Counted from the first letter of the stretch, positions 1-7,436 are shown. The stretch is 32,835 bases of DNA from Halapricum hydrolyticum (GCA_025517565.1 JAOPKD010000026.1:1-32835), one strand, 5' to 3'. Numbers and translations: made by a program. Notes: a model not told the origin generated them from the letters alone.

Positions 1-281
1 TCTGTCCTTGCTACCGCCTACGTCACGCTCCTACTTCAACGTGCAAAGCTGAGTTTGTTATAGAGTACGTACCAGGCTGTTACGCGATGCAGAGACAGGG
101 CGACTCCATGCCTCGTCGATGCTACCAGGATCAACGCTGATATCGAAGGTCCTCTCCGCCTCGTTTACCCACCAGTATCGTGACCGAGGCGTGCTGACTA
201 TGCGCGCTCCATCTTGCACGGGCGCTATCGACCCCTATTCCCTGTCAGTATCACTGTGACCGATTCAGAGGGATTAGACGA
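1..281. other. Left-edge segment without a recognised gene
   Basis: This segment is visibly less GC-rich than the rest of the window, at roughly half G+C. No open frame of useful length with haloarchaeal codon bias is seen. In frame 1 the first 20 codons read open to a TAG at 61-63 and give a mildly hydrophobic tail, so the end of a gene lying to the left is possible but unproven. On the minus strand it is the region downstream of the DUF309 gene. I see nothing else in it. Confidence 0.3.
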
Positions 282-950
282 CTAGAACAGCCCATCGACG
301 TCGGCCTCGCGACTCTCGCGACGGTCGACGTGTTCGCCGAGGCGCTGGGCGATGATGTCCCGGTGGTCGACGTCGGACTCGTTCTCGCCGCCAGTCTGGG
401 ACTCACGTACGAAATCGAAAAGCAACGCCATGAACGGGCTCGTCTCGTTGCCGTCCTCGATGTCTCGGCTGGCGTACTCAGCGGCGCGCTCGAAGATGTC
501 CTCGTCGTATCCCCACTCCTCAGCCAGCACCGTCGCGGCGACGGCGGTCGCCTCGAAGCTGAGCGCCTCGAAACCGAGCGCGTCGCCGTCGTGTTCGATC
601 GCGGGCGGCGGCTCGCTGCCGACCCGCTCGGACTCCCGTTCGAGTGCCCGGAGGTGGTACCGGACCGGCCGCAAATCGACGCCCCGATAGCTGTCTCCCA
701 GCCCGTCGAGATACGTCTGCGCCTTCGTCGAGAGTTTGCGCGCCCCGATCCAGTTCTCGGTGGTCGTGTGATAGACTGCGGCGGTAAACTGGATCAGCCC
801 CTGCAGGAAGTCTTTGTCCGGGCCCTCCGACAACCCCATCCAGTATTCTTCCCAGGCGTCGTGGGCGGCGTGGTAGTACCCCTCGTTGTAGATCGCGATC
901 CCGGCCCGGAGATGTGCCTCCATGCGCCCGGATTGGGATCGGACGCTCAT
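282..950 (-). CDS. DUF309 family protein
   Basis: The 222-residue protein matches the DUF309 family. The family signature is seen near residues 20-38: an Asn-x-Gly pair, then an Ala-His-Asp-x-Trp-Glu-x-x-Trp helix, followed by a second helix containing LQGLIQFTAA. DUF309 proteins are small, cytosolic and all-helical with unknown biochemical function; the His, Asp and Glu in the signature suggest metal or ligand binding, which is inference. The acidic C-terminal 100 residues extend beyond the family core. An internal Met at residue 10 is an alternative start. The gene is divergent from the lipoprotein gene at 1038. The stop codon is TAG within CTAG. Confidence 0.85.
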   Translation of the reverse strand: MSVRSQSGRMEAHLRAGIAIYNEGYYHAAHDAWEEYWMGLSEGPDKDFLQGLIQFTAAVYHTTTENWIGARKLSTKAQTYLDGLGDSYRGVDLRPVRYHLRALERESERVGSEPPPAIEHDGDALGFEALSFEATAVAATVLAEEWGYDEDIFERAAEYASRDIEDGNETSPFMALLFDFVRESQTGGENESDVDHRDIIAQRLGEHVDRRESREADVDGLF

Positions 951-1037
951 GGTGCTTTCGCGCGACGATCACGAGTTGCCTCGCTGCTAGCTACTGTCAG
1001 TGCGAATTTATTATCATCTACGACGTATTCGAAGACT

Positions 1038-1619
1038 ATGAGACAGCGTTTGCTCACGACGCTCTTTTTGAGTCTCGTCATCGTCCTCGCTGGCTGTATC
1101 AGTCTCGGAGACGACACGCCGTCGACGACGCCCATTGATTCCCCGACACCGACCACGGCAGTTGGAACGCCAGCAACCGATCCCGTAACGGTCGACCCCG
1201 CGGAGGCGGTCACGTTCCGGGTGACGGCGGCGTCCGACGTCCGGGTCACCGGATCAGTGATACGTCCCGAAAACGACGGCGTTCGCATCCACTATGACGG
1301 CAGTTCCAGGACCTACCCGGGCGTTCTCTCGCCCGAGGAACTCCCGGCCGGCGCACTCGACGGTGCGACTGGCGTCGAACCCATCAACCCTGGAGATTCC
1401 GTCGCGTTCGCGGTCTCAGGCGGAACGGGCGGTAGTGCCTTCGAGTTCGCCGACCGACCGTCGTCGATGCTCGTCACCGTTGTCGAAAGCGGCGACACCG
1501 TGGTCAGATGGTTCGTTGTCGACTGCGTCGACCTGGAACTCACCAGCGTCGAGGTTACCGTCAACGAGGAGGGCGAAGTCTCGCACGTCTACGGGTGTGG
1601 CGCGTTCGGTGTCGAGTGA
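1038..1619 (+). CDS. Haloarchaeal lipoprotein, function unknown
   Basis: The 193-residue protein begins with a basic N-terminus, a hydrophobic stretch and a lipobox (LAGC, Cys20), so it is predicted to be exported and lipid-anchored on the outer face of the membrane. A Thr/Ser/Pro-rich linker (about residues 25-50) follows, then a beta-rich domain. Two Cys near the C-terminus could form a disulfide. I do not recognise the domain. The open frame extends much further upstream, but the start at 1038 is chosen because it creates the signal peptide and because a TATA-like element (TTTATTA, about 1007-1013) lies about 27 bp upstream, as expected for a leaderless mRNA. Confidence 0.85.
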   Translation: MRQRLLTTLFLSLVIVLAGCISLGDDTPSTTPIDSPTPTTAVGTPATDPVTVDPAEAVTFRVTAASDVRVTGSVIRPENDGVRIHYDGSSRTYPGVLSPEELPAGALDGATGVEPINPGDSVAFAVSGGTGGSAFEFADRPSSMLVTVVESGDTVVRWFVVDCVDLELTSVEVTVNEEGEVSHVYGCGAFGVE

Positions 1620-1669
1620 CGGTGCGACAGTGCCGCTCCGCGATCTTCACGACGGGACAACCGGAAGCG

Positions 1670-2227
1670 TCACCAGAAGATGAGGTTCTCCTCGTCGGCC
1701 GGTTTGGCGATCACGTCGAGCACGCGCGTCTCGTAGAAGTCGCGACTGTTGGCCGCGCGGACGAGTAGCGCGGTATCGGCACCGCTGCCGGTCCCGCCGA
1801 TCGAGAGGACGCGATCGCCGCTGTCGACGAGCCCGGCGTCGCAGGCCATGATCGGACACTCGACAGCGACTTTCGTCCCCTGGCCGAACAGCCGCAGCGT
1901 GTCCGCGACGACGTCGAGCCCGGAGTAGCCGTTGCGCTCAGCGATAGCCGAACCGACGTTGCTGAGGATCATCGGCCCGACGAACACCTCCCCGCCAGCT
2001 GCCTCGATAGCCTCGACGTGTTCCGGTTGCAGTTCCTGTTCGTTCTCCTCGTCGAAGCCGTAGGAGTGGCCGACGACGATCAGATCCTCGCCGAACCGCT
2101 CAGCGGCTTTCGCTCCCGTCTCACCGGAAGTCGACGCCACACAGACCGCGTCGACGGGGTTGTCCTCGGTGTACTCGACGGCCCGGTCGAGCAACTCTGT
2201 CGTACTGTGGTCGTCGGTGTGGATCAT
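1670..2227 (-). CDS. Pyruvate kinase C-terminal-domain-like protein
   Basis: The 185-residue protein resembles the stand-alone archaeal proteins related to the C-terminal (alpha/beta, allosteric) domain of pyruvate kinase. Residues about 1-60 have the VDAVCVASTSGETGAKAAE-type strand-helix of that fold, followed by a histidine-containing VVGHSYGF strand. A later GTGSGADTALLV stretch resembles a nucleotide or phosphate-binding loop. There is no catalytic barrel, so it is not a pyruvate kinase; a ligand-sensing role is inference. The start at 2227 is preferred over an upstream in-frame Met at 2392 because the extra residues are basic and low-quality, and a TATA-like element lies at about 2254-2263 on the minus strand, giving an almost leaderless transcript. 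Confidence 0.8.
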   Translation of the reverse strand: MIHTDDHSTTELLDRAVEYTEDNPVDAVCVASTSGETGAKAAERFGEDLIVVGHSYGFDEENEQELQPEHVEAIEAAGGEVFVGPMILSNVGSAIAERNGYSGLDVVADTLRLFGQGTKVAVECPIMACDAGLVDSGDRVLSIGGTGSGADTALLVRAANSRDFYETRVLDVIAKPADEENLIFW

Positions 2228-2280
2228 CGGCCCGAGATTCGATCGCCTGCGGGCTATAGATTTCCATTCCCCTGTGCGTC

Positions 2281-2301
2281 TACGCGACGCTGACGACTCG
2301 C
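2281..2301. repeat. 21-bp direct repeat, copy 1
   Basis: This segment is identical over 21 bp to 2899-2919. Immediately downstream, 2309-2339 matches 3109-3139 at 26 of 31 positions; the latter ends inside the tRNA-Arg gene. The two pieces are adjacent here but about 190 bp apart at the second site. Confidence 0.8.
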
Positions 2302-2462
2302 GTTGGTTGCGGTATCGCGTCGGTAGAAACGCCGGGACGACCACGTCAAATACCTCAGCAAGTGGCAGATCCAGTGGTCGTGCTGCATACACCGCGCGTA
2401 TCGGTCACGGACCGTTCTCTCGGTGTGTACAGAGAGCATCAGCTGGGACGTGTGACCGTTCG

Positions 2463-2509
2463 AAAAATCGAGAATCGTGTTCGTCGCTATGAGCGACGAG
2501 CGTGTCTCG
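2463..2509 (-). terminator. Terminator-like hairpin after the cold-shock gene
   Basis: Positions 2481-2488 and 2492-2499 form a perfect 8-bp stem with a 3-nt loop. An extra outer pairing is possible. On the minus strand a run of five T follows about 13 nt later (2463-2467). It lies just past the stop codon of the minus-strand cold-shock gene, which fits a transcription terminator or a 3'-end stabilising structure. Confidence 0.55.
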
Positions 2510-2512
2510 GTA

Positions 2513-2719
2513 TTACTGCCGGACGACGTTCGCCGCGCGAGGCCCCTTCGGGGAGGACTCGATGTCGAACTCGACCTCAGTACCTTCCGTGAGATCCTCT
2601 CCGCCGACGTCCTCCATGTGGAAGAAAACGTCTTCGTCGTCGTCGAGATCGCCGTCGTCAGTCGAAATGAAACCGTAGCCGCCTGTGTCGTTGAAGAAAT
2701 CAACCTTACCGTTAGCCAT
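2513..2719 (-). CDS. cspA: Cold-shock domain protein (CspA family)
   Basis: The 68-residue single cold-shock domain is a nucleic-acid-binding OB fold. The RNP1-like motif GGYGFIS (residues 13-19) and the RNP2-like motif DVFFH (30-34) are both present. The loop between them is an acidic Asp-rich insert typical of haloarchaeal homologues. It is expected to bind single-stranded RNA or DNA in the cytoplasm as an RNA chaperone. The start at 2719 gives the canonical MANGKV N-terminus; a longer in-frame start at 2785 adds residues unlike the family. A weak TATA-like element (GTTATCC on the minus strand, about 2747-2753) is correctly placed. A hairpin with a T run follows the stop codon. Confidence 0.93.
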   Translation of the reverse strand: MANGKVDFFNDTGGYGFISTDDGDLDDDEDVFFHMEDVGGEDLTEGTEVEFDIESSPKGPRAANVVRQ

Positions 2720-2798
2720 TACAAACAAACGTATGGCCAGATGAGGGATAACACTTCCGAGGGTCAGGGTACCATCCCCCTTCAAGTCTTACAGGGTC

Positions 2799-2831
2799 AT
2801 GCTGCCGGCTATAACATTTCGAGGTGATTCG
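2799..2831. repeat. Dispersed 33-bp repeat, copy A
   Basis: This segment matches 16665-16697 at 28 of 33 positions, in the same orientation and including the shared core CTGCCGGCTATA. Both copies lie in intergenic sequence. Copy B continues into a perfect 24-bp palindrome; copy A does not, so A looks like the degraded one. Confidence 0.7.
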
Positions 2832-2878
2832 ACAGACTCGCCGAGAAACGCTCGCTTCGCTGCGCCTTTCTCGTCTGT
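2832..2878. repeat. Long inverted repeat
   Basis: Positions 2842-2848 (CGAGAAA) pair with 2867-2873 (TTTCTCG), and 2832-2836 (ACAGA) pair with 2874-2878 (TCTGT). This gives 12 bp of stem in two steps around a loop containing CTCGCTTCGC. It is the first of three such structures before the tRNA. Confidence 0.6.
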
Positions 2879-2901
2879 TCACATTTCCTCTGGCCGCATA
2901 C

Positions 2902-2941
2902 GCGACGCTGACGACTCGCTTCGCTCGTCATGTAGCGTCGC
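2902..2941. repeat. Long inverted repeat with 8+5 bp stem
   Basis: GCGACGCT (2902-2909) pairs with AGCGTCGC (2934-2941), and inside it GACGA (2910-2914) pairs with TCGTC (2925-2929). The loop is again CTCGCTTCGC-like. The left arm belongs to the 21-bp direct repeat 2899-2919. Confidence 0.6.
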
Positions 2942-2979
2942 AAAATGTAGCGCAGGGCACGTCGGACGTGAACGAAATG

Positions 2980-3004
2980 AACGTCCGGACGGAGATTTGA
3001 ACTC
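2980..3004. repeat. 25-bp duplicate of the tRNA-Arg 3' end
   Basis: This segment is identical over 25 bp to 3128-3152, which covers the T-arm and acceptor 3' strand of the tRNA-Arg gene plus two flanking bases. Duplicated tRNA 3' ends are what integrase-mediated insertion leaves behind. No integrase gene is present and only about 120 bp separate the copies, so this would be a remnant. Confidence 0.7.
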
Positions 3005-3082
3005 GTGAAGACGTTCCGGGTCGCTCCCTACGGTCGCTTCCCGGGCTGCGACTTCTCTGTTCAAATCTCCTCGTGAAGTTAC

Positions 3083-3124
3083 GCCGACGGGGACCGCTCG
3101 CGACACTCGCGGTTTTGCGTCGGC
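3083..3124. repeat. Long inverted repeat next to the tRNA gene
   Basis: GCCGACG (3083-3089) pairs with CGTCGGC (3118-3124), and ACCGC (3093-3097) pairs with GCGGT (3109-3113). It starts 6 bp past the 3' end of the tRNA-Arg gene and could mark the end of its transcript. Confidence 0.55.
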
Positions 3125-3129
3125 AGAAA

Positions 3130-3202
3130 CGTCCGGACGGAGATTTGAACTCCGGTCCCTGGCTCCGCAAGCCAAGAGGATAGTCCACTACCCTACCCGG
3201 AC
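3130..3202 (-). tRNA. tRNA-Arg (anticodon GCG)
   Basis: The minus strand folds as a 73-nt tRNA. The acceptor stem is 7 bp, one of them a G-U pair. The T-stem is CGGAG/CTCCG with loop TTCAAAT. The anticodon stem is TTGGC/GCCAG with the first pair G-U. The seven-base loop TTGCGGA gives anticodon GCG (3166-3168), which reads CGC (Arg). G73 is the discriminator base; CCA is not encoded. The D-arm is the GGGTAGTGGACTATCC type usual for haloarchaeal tRNAs. A TATA-like element (CTTTAGTT on the minus strand, 3226-3233) lies about 26 bp upstream. No intron is seen. Confidence 0.93.
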
Positions 3203-3374
3203 TCATCTACCCGTACTCCGGTGGCAACTAAAGGGGTTACGATTCGGAGGGGGCCGCCGCGCCGTGTACAGACAGCCGGGGTTGCACATACAACCAGCCG
3301 CACGCTCGTGAAAAGATCCTCCAGACGGAACCGAGCGCCTTCGAAACCACACGCCGGCGGTCTCAGCCGACCGG

Positions 3375-4964
3375 TTAGTCGCCGTTGTTGAGCGAGATGT
3401 GCGTCGTCTCGATGATGCGGTCGTCCGCAGCGAGTTCTTCGAGCAGTTCCTCGCCGGGAGCGCTGTCGAGGTTGTAGACAGTCAGCGCCTCGCCGCCGCG
3501 GGACTCACGGTTGTTGAACATGCCCGCGATGTTGATGTCGTACTCGCCCATGACCGAGCCGATGAATCCGATCACGCCGGGTTCGTCGCGGTTGCGCACC
3601 ACGAGCATGTGGCCGTGGGGGATCGCTTCCACGCGGTAGCCCTGGATGCGGACGATCCGCGGATCGTCGTCGTCGAACTGGGTCCCCTCGACGCTGACCG
3701 AATGGTCGCCGTCGCTGACCTCGACGGTCACGAGGTTGTTGAAGTCCTCGACCTGTCGGGTCTTCGACTCGGTGACGTCGACGCCGCGCTCCTCGGCGAT
3801 CCGCTCGGCGTTGATCGCGTTGGCCTGCCACTCCAGCGGCGAGAACACGCCCTGCAGGGCGCTCGCGGTCACGACGTCGACGTTCTCGTCGGCGATGTCC
3901 CCGGTGTAGGTGATCTCGACCGATTCGACGTGGCCGCCAAGCAGTTGCATCGCGACCTTGCCCGCGGTCTCGGCGATTTTGACGTACGGACGGATCGTCG
4001 GGTAGACGGCTTCACCGGCCGAGGGGGCGTTGACCGCGTTGGTGACGATGTCGCCGTCGAACGCCGAGAGGATCTGATCGGCGATGCTGATCGAGACGTT
4101 CTGTTTCGCCGATTCGGTGCTGGCAGCGATGTGCGGCGTCACGATCACGTTCTCGGCCTTCAGCAGGGGATTGTCCGGCTCGACCGGCTCGGTCTCGAAG
4201 ACGTCGACTGCCGCGCCATACAGGATGCCGTCGTCGACGGCCTCCGCCAGGGCCGCCTCGTCGATGAGCCCGCCACGGGCGCAGTTGATCAGGTAGCCGT
4301 CCTCGAGTTCGGCCAGCAATTCCTCGTCGACGAAACTGTCCGTTTCGGCCGTCCTGGGCGTGTGCAGCGTGACGAAATCCGCCTGCGCGAAACAGGTCTC
4401 GATGTCGTCGACCAGTTCGACCCCGAGCTGTCGGGCCCGCTCTTCGCTGAGATACGGGTCGTAGGCCACCAGATCCATCTCCAGGTTGCCGAGTCGCTTG
4501 GCGACCTCCTGACCGATCCGGCCCAGTCCGACGACGCCCAGCGTCTTGCCGTTGAACTCCGAGCCGAGGATGTCGCCTTTCGCCCAGTAGCCGTCTTTCA
4601 GCTGCATGTGCCCCTGGGGAATCTTCCGGGCAGTCGCAAACGCCAGCGCGACGGTGTGCTCGGCGGTCGCCCGGACGTTGCTCTCCGGCGCGTTCGCGAC
4701 GATGACCCCGCGATCGGTCGCCGCCTCGACGTCGATGTTGTCCACGCCGATACCTGCGCGCCCGACGATGGCCAGTTCGGGTGCCGCATCGAGCAGTTCC
4801 TCGTCGACGGTCGTCCCCGACCGGACGATCAGTGCGTGTGCGTCGGCGACCAGTTCGAGCAACTCCTCGCGGTCGGCGTCCGTGGCCAGCTCGACGTCGT
4901 GACCCGCCTGGCGCAGCCGTGCCAGACCCGCGTCGTCGACGGCGTCCGTAACTACGACGTTCAT
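3375..4964 (-). CDS. serA: D-3-phosphoglycerate dehydrogenase
   Basis: The 529-residue protein catalyses the first step of serine biosynthesis, NAD-dependent oxidation of 3-phosphoglycerate. The domains are a split substrate-binding domain, a Rossmann domain with GLGRIG (147-152), an intervening domain, and a C-terminal ACT domain (about 455-529) that usually senses serine. The catalytic Arg (ARGG, R230) and the Glu and His of the family (E257/E259 region and H278 in TPHIAAS) are present. The length fits the long SerA type. The start at 4964 is preferred over an upstream in-frame Met (5003), because a TATA-like element on the minus strand (about 4990-4996) sits about 27 bp before it, indicating a leaderless transcript. 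No other serine gene is adjacent. Confidence 0.96.
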   Translation of the reverse strand: MNVVVTDAVDDAGLARLRQAGHDVELATDADREELLELVADAHALIVRSGTTVDEELLDAAPELAIVGRAGIGVDNIDVEAATDRGVIVANAPESNVRATAEHTVALAFATARKIPQGHMQLKDGYWAKGDILGSEFNGKTLGVVGLGRIGQEVAKRLGNLEMDLVAYDPYLSEERARQLGVELVDDIETCFAQADFVTLHTPRTAETDSFVDEELLAELEDGYLINCARGGLIDEAALAEAVDDGILYGAAVDVFETEPVEPDNPLLKAENVIVTPHIAASTESAKQNVSISIADQILSAFDGDIVTNAVNAPSAGEAVYPTIRPYVKIAETAGKVAMQLLGGHVESVEITYTGDIADENVDVVTASALQGVFSPLEWQANAINAERIAEERGVDVTESKTRQVEDFNNLVTVEVSDGDHSVSVEGTQFDDDDPRIVRIQGYRVEAIPHGHMLVVRNRDEPGVIGFIGSVMGEYDINIAGMFNNRESRGGEALTVYNLDSAPGEELLEELAADDRIIETTHISLNNGD

Positions 4965-5061
4965 ATCTGACGTGACTTCCCCGCCCGGCATAACGCTTGC
5001 CAAACGGCGCTCGCGGCCGCCGGCGTCGATCAGCGATCGTTGCGTCTCTCGTTGAGCGTCG

Positions 5062-5691
5062 TCAGCGACCGCGCCGACCCTTCGTCTGTCGATAGTCCCG
5101 ACCCAGCACGCCGAGCAGGTGCTCGATCAGCGCGTCGGTCTGGGCGTCGGTCTGTTCGGCCGGTTCGATCATCGGCACGATCTCGAAGCCGCGTCCGCGG
5201 ACCGTACTCGCGTGCTCGGCCTCGACGTCGAACTCGTCGGCACTGCGAGTGGTGTACTCCCAGGCCAGCGCCTCCAGAGCGTGCTGACCGACGGCGACGA
5301 TGATCTCCGGGTTGATCATCCGGAGTTCGCTCGTGAGATAGGGCTCGCACGCGCTGAACTCCCCGTCGGTTGGCTTCCGGTCGGGATGATGACACCGCGC
5401 GGCGTAGGTCAATACGGCGTTGTCGATCTCGGGCTCTGTCGTCTCCGGCGGCGAGTCCGTGAACCCCGTCTCTCGCAGGATCTCGAGCATCGTCTCCCGG
5501 CCCGCGCCCATGAATGGGATCCCCACCTCGTCGGCCCCGGCGTCGGGGAACCCGCCGACGAAGGCGAACTCCGCGCTCACGTCGCCGTAGCCGTGGACGA
5601 CCTGCGTCCGGCTCTCGGCCAGTTCGGGACAGTTCTGACACGCTTCGTCCATCCCGAACGGGTTGTACGGTGACTCCTGATTTGCGTCCAT
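5062..5691 (-). CDS. Uracil-DNA glycosylase-like Fe-S protein with altered motifs
   Basis: The 209-residue protein belongs to the UDG superfamily near the iron-sulfur families 4 and 5. Four Cys (C18, C21, C100, C115) have the spacing expected for a [4Fe-4S] cluster. The first active-site segment aligns in length with the family 4 motif but reads GGFPDAGADEVGIPF (46-60), where the family normally has Glu, Gly and Glu at the second, fifth and eighth positions. The C-terminal motif has Glu176 (MIEPAE) where the family has a His. Family members excise uracil or deaminated bases. Given these changes, activity here is uncertain. It is transcribed alone, divergent from the small membrane protein at 5782. 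Confidence 0.8.
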   Translation of the reverse strand: MDANQESPYNPFGMDEACQNCPELAESRTQVVHGYGDVSAEFAFVGGFPDAGADEVGIPFMGAGRETMLEILRETGFTDSPPETTEPEIDNAVLTYAARCHHPDRKPTDGEFSACEPYLTSELRMINPEIIVAVGQHALEALAWEYTTRSADEFDVEAEHASTVRGRGFEIVPMIEPAEQTDAQTDALIEHLLGVLGRDYRQTKGRRGR

Positions 5692-5781
5692 GTGCTGCTG
5701 TCCGGCTGGAGGGGCAAAACAGGCCCGGTCGCGGCGATTTCTCTCCCACAGGTTCTTGCCGATCGGTTCCCAACGACGGTC

Positions 5782-6021
5782 ATGGCCGACGCGCTCGCAC
5801 GCTCCGAACTGTTCAGTATACGACGGTTCGCCCGGTTCGGATACATCGGGCTGTTCGTGCTCGTGGCGTACTTCACGCCACTGTTCGAGCAGTACCCACT
5901 GTTGCAGTGGCTCGGAATCGCCGGGCTCGTGATCGTCTTCTTCGACGCGATCATCTGCGCCCGGCGACGCTGGCGCGTCCTCAGAGAAGAGATGCGTAGC
6001 GACGAGGCCGAGCCGAACTAG
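5782..6021 (+). CDS. Small two-helix membrane protein
   Basis: The 79-residue protein has two predicted membrane helices (about residues 18-34 and 42-60), the second followed by a strongly basic stretch (CARRRWRVLR) that should remain in the cytoplasm. The tail is short and acidic. The open frame continues upstream, but the Met at 5782 gives a compact product that begins shortly before the first helix. It is divergent from the UDG-like gene and convergent with aroC, with 17 bp between the stop codons. I do not recognise the family. The hydrophobic pattern and GC-rich third positions support a real gene. Confidence 0.65.
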   Translation: MADALARSELFSIRRFARFGYIGLFVLVAYFTPLFEQYPLLQWLGIAGLVIVFFDAIICARRRWRVLREEMRSDEAEPN

Positions 6022-6038
6022 AGTCTCTCGGAGACGAT

Positions 6039-7286
6039 TTACTCCTCGTCGAGCGTCTCGGCGTGGGTGTCCGCGTCGTCGGGGTCGTTGACCGGACTCG
6101 AGGGGTGGTAGTCGGTGTCGTACTCGCCGGGCCGGTCGTCCAGCCGGTCGGGGTTGATCCGACCACCGAGTAGCATGAAGTCCAGTACCGTACTGTACAG
6201 CAGCGCCTCGACGACCGGAACGGCTCGCGGCGGCAGCGTCGGATCGTGACGACCGACGACCTGGATCTCCTTCCGTTCGCCGGTCTCCCAGTCGACGGTC
6301 TGCTGTTTCTTCGGGATGGAGACGGGCGGGTGCCAGGTCACTTCGCCGTAGATGGGATCGCCGGTCGTGATCCCGCCCTGGATCCCGCCGTGGTCGTTGC
6401 CGACGGGGACGGGGTCGCCGCTGTCTCGCGGCTCGTCGCCGCTCGACGGTTCCGAGTCGCTTCGCGACTCGCCCTCGAACTCCCAGTCCTCGTTGTACTC
6501 GCTGCCGGCGGTCGTCCGGGCCTCGCGGCCGATCCCGTACTCGAGGTCGTTGACCGCGGGGATCGAGTACAGCAGCTGGGCCATCCGCGAGGGGAAGCTG
6601 TCGAACCGCGGCGCGCCCAGTCCCCGCGGCACTCCGCGCATCTCGAAGTAGATCGCGCCGCCGATGGAGTCGCCTTCTTTCTGGTACTGGTCGGCAAGCT
6701 CGCGCATCCGTTCGGCCGTCTCGGGATCGGCACACCGCACCTCGTTCTCCTCGCTGTGTTCGAGCATCTGTTCGAAGGACACCTCCGGGGCCTCGATGTC
6801 ACCCAGCTGGCAGACGTGGGCCTTGATCCGGACGTCGTACTCCGACTGTTCGAGGACCTGTTTTGCGATCGCGCCGGCGGCGACCCAGTTGACGGTCTCC
6901 CGGGCAGAGGAGCGGCCGCCGCCGCCCCAGTTCCGGGTGCCGAACTTCGCCGAGTAGGTGAAGTCGCCGTGGCTGGGGCGGGGCGCGGTAACGAACGGTT
7001 CGTACTTGCCCGAGCGTGCGTCCTTGTTCTGGATGACCATCCCGACCGGCGTGCCGGTCGTGTACCCGTCCTGCAGGCCCGACTTGATCGAGACCGCGTC
7101 TGGTTCGTCCCGCGAGGTCGTGATCATCGACTGGCCCGGCTTGCGCCGGTCGAGGTCTTTCTGGATGTCCTCCTCGTCGAGTTCGACTCCTGCAGGCACG
7201 CCCGAGACCGTACACCCCATCGCCTCGCCGTGGCTCTCCCCGTAGGTCGTCACTTCGAAGAGCCGACCGAAACTGTTGCCGTTCAT
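6039..7286 (-). CDS. aroC: Chorismate synthase
   Basis: The 415-residue enzyme makes chorismate from 5-enolpyruvylshikimate 3-phosphate using reduced FMN, the last step of the shikimate pathway. GESHG (16-20), the RRKPGQS segment (48-54) and GGGGRSSARET (121-131) are the family's FMN and substrate motifs. It is longer than usual because of an acidic Ser/Asp/Glu/Pro-rich insert (about residues 265-292) in a conserved loop and an acidic tail. The start is supported by a GGAGG element 4 nt before the ATG (7291-7295), and by a TATA-like element near 7310-7317 that would alternatively make the mRNA leaderless. No other shikimate gene is adjacent. Confidence 0.95.
   Translation of the reverse strand: MNGNSFGRLFEVTTYGESHGEAMGCTVSGVPAGVELDEEDIQKDLDRRKPGQSMITTSRDEPDAVSIKSGLQDGYTTGTPVGMVIQNKDARSGKYEPFVTAPRPSHGDFTYSAKFGTRNWGGGGRSSARETVNWVAAGAIAKQVLEQSEYDVRIKAHVCQLGDIEAPEVSFEQMLEHSEENEVRCADPETAERMRELADQYQKEGDSIGGAIYFEMRGVPRGLGAPRFDSFPSRMAQLLYSIPAVNDLEYGIGREARTTAGSEYNEDWEFEGESRSDSEPSSGDEPRDSGDPVPVGNDHGGIQGGITTGDPIYGEVTWHPPVSIPKKQQTVDWETGERKEIQVVGRHDPTLPPRAVPVVEALLYSTVLDFMLLGGRINPDRLDDRPGEYDTDYHPSSPVNDPDDADTHAETLDEE
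6454..6470. repeat. Hairpin inside the acidic insert of aroC
   Basis: GAGTCGC (6454-6460) and GCGACTC (6464-6470) form a 7-bp stem with a TTC loop inside the aroC coding sequence. It encodes part of the acidic insert (about residues 272-277). The arm and loop resemble those of the intergenic hairpin at 2902-2941. Confidence 0.6.
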
Positions 7287-7436
7287 TGTTCCTCCGTGGG
7301 AGGCGGAGGCATTTGAAGGCTACCACTCTTCGACCGTGCAGTTGGGTGGCCGTCCGGACCGACAGCAGTCCCTATCAGACGGATTATTGGACGTCTGTTC
7401 CGCACGCGGGGCGGTCGGTGCGGTAAATCGGTACAA

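Larger units (their letters stand above)
2720..3129. other. Non-coding block of hairpins and tRNA-derived repeats
   Basis: No credible gene is present between the cold-shock gene and the tRNA. The block contains the promoter of the cold-shock gene at its left, a 33-bp dispersed repeat copy (2799-2831), and three long inverted repeats (2832-2878, 2902-2941, 3083-3124). It also contains a 25-bp copy of the 3' end of tRNA-Arg (2980-3004) and a 12-bp inverted piece of the same sequence (3059-3070). Open frames crossing it have scrambled, basic composition and look like chance. Confidence 0.7.

Noticed and set aside
330..1619. A 429-codon plus-strand frame covering the DUF309 region and the lipoprotein
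   Set aside because: Its first 236 codons are antisense to the DUF309 gene. The lipoprotein signal peptide and TATA box fix the real start at 1038.
2254..2703. Minus-strand frame from within cspA to the PK-like gene
   Set aside because: Overlaps cspA in another frame, is Ser/Thr/Arg-rich with no motif, and crosses the terminator hairpin.
2832..3124. CRISPR-like array
   Set aside because: There are repeated stem-loops but no regular repeat-spacer pattern and no cas genes.
3399..4970. A 523-codon frame opposite serA
   Set aside because: It is the antisense shadow typical of GC-rich coding DNA; serA has complete catalytic motifs on the other strand.
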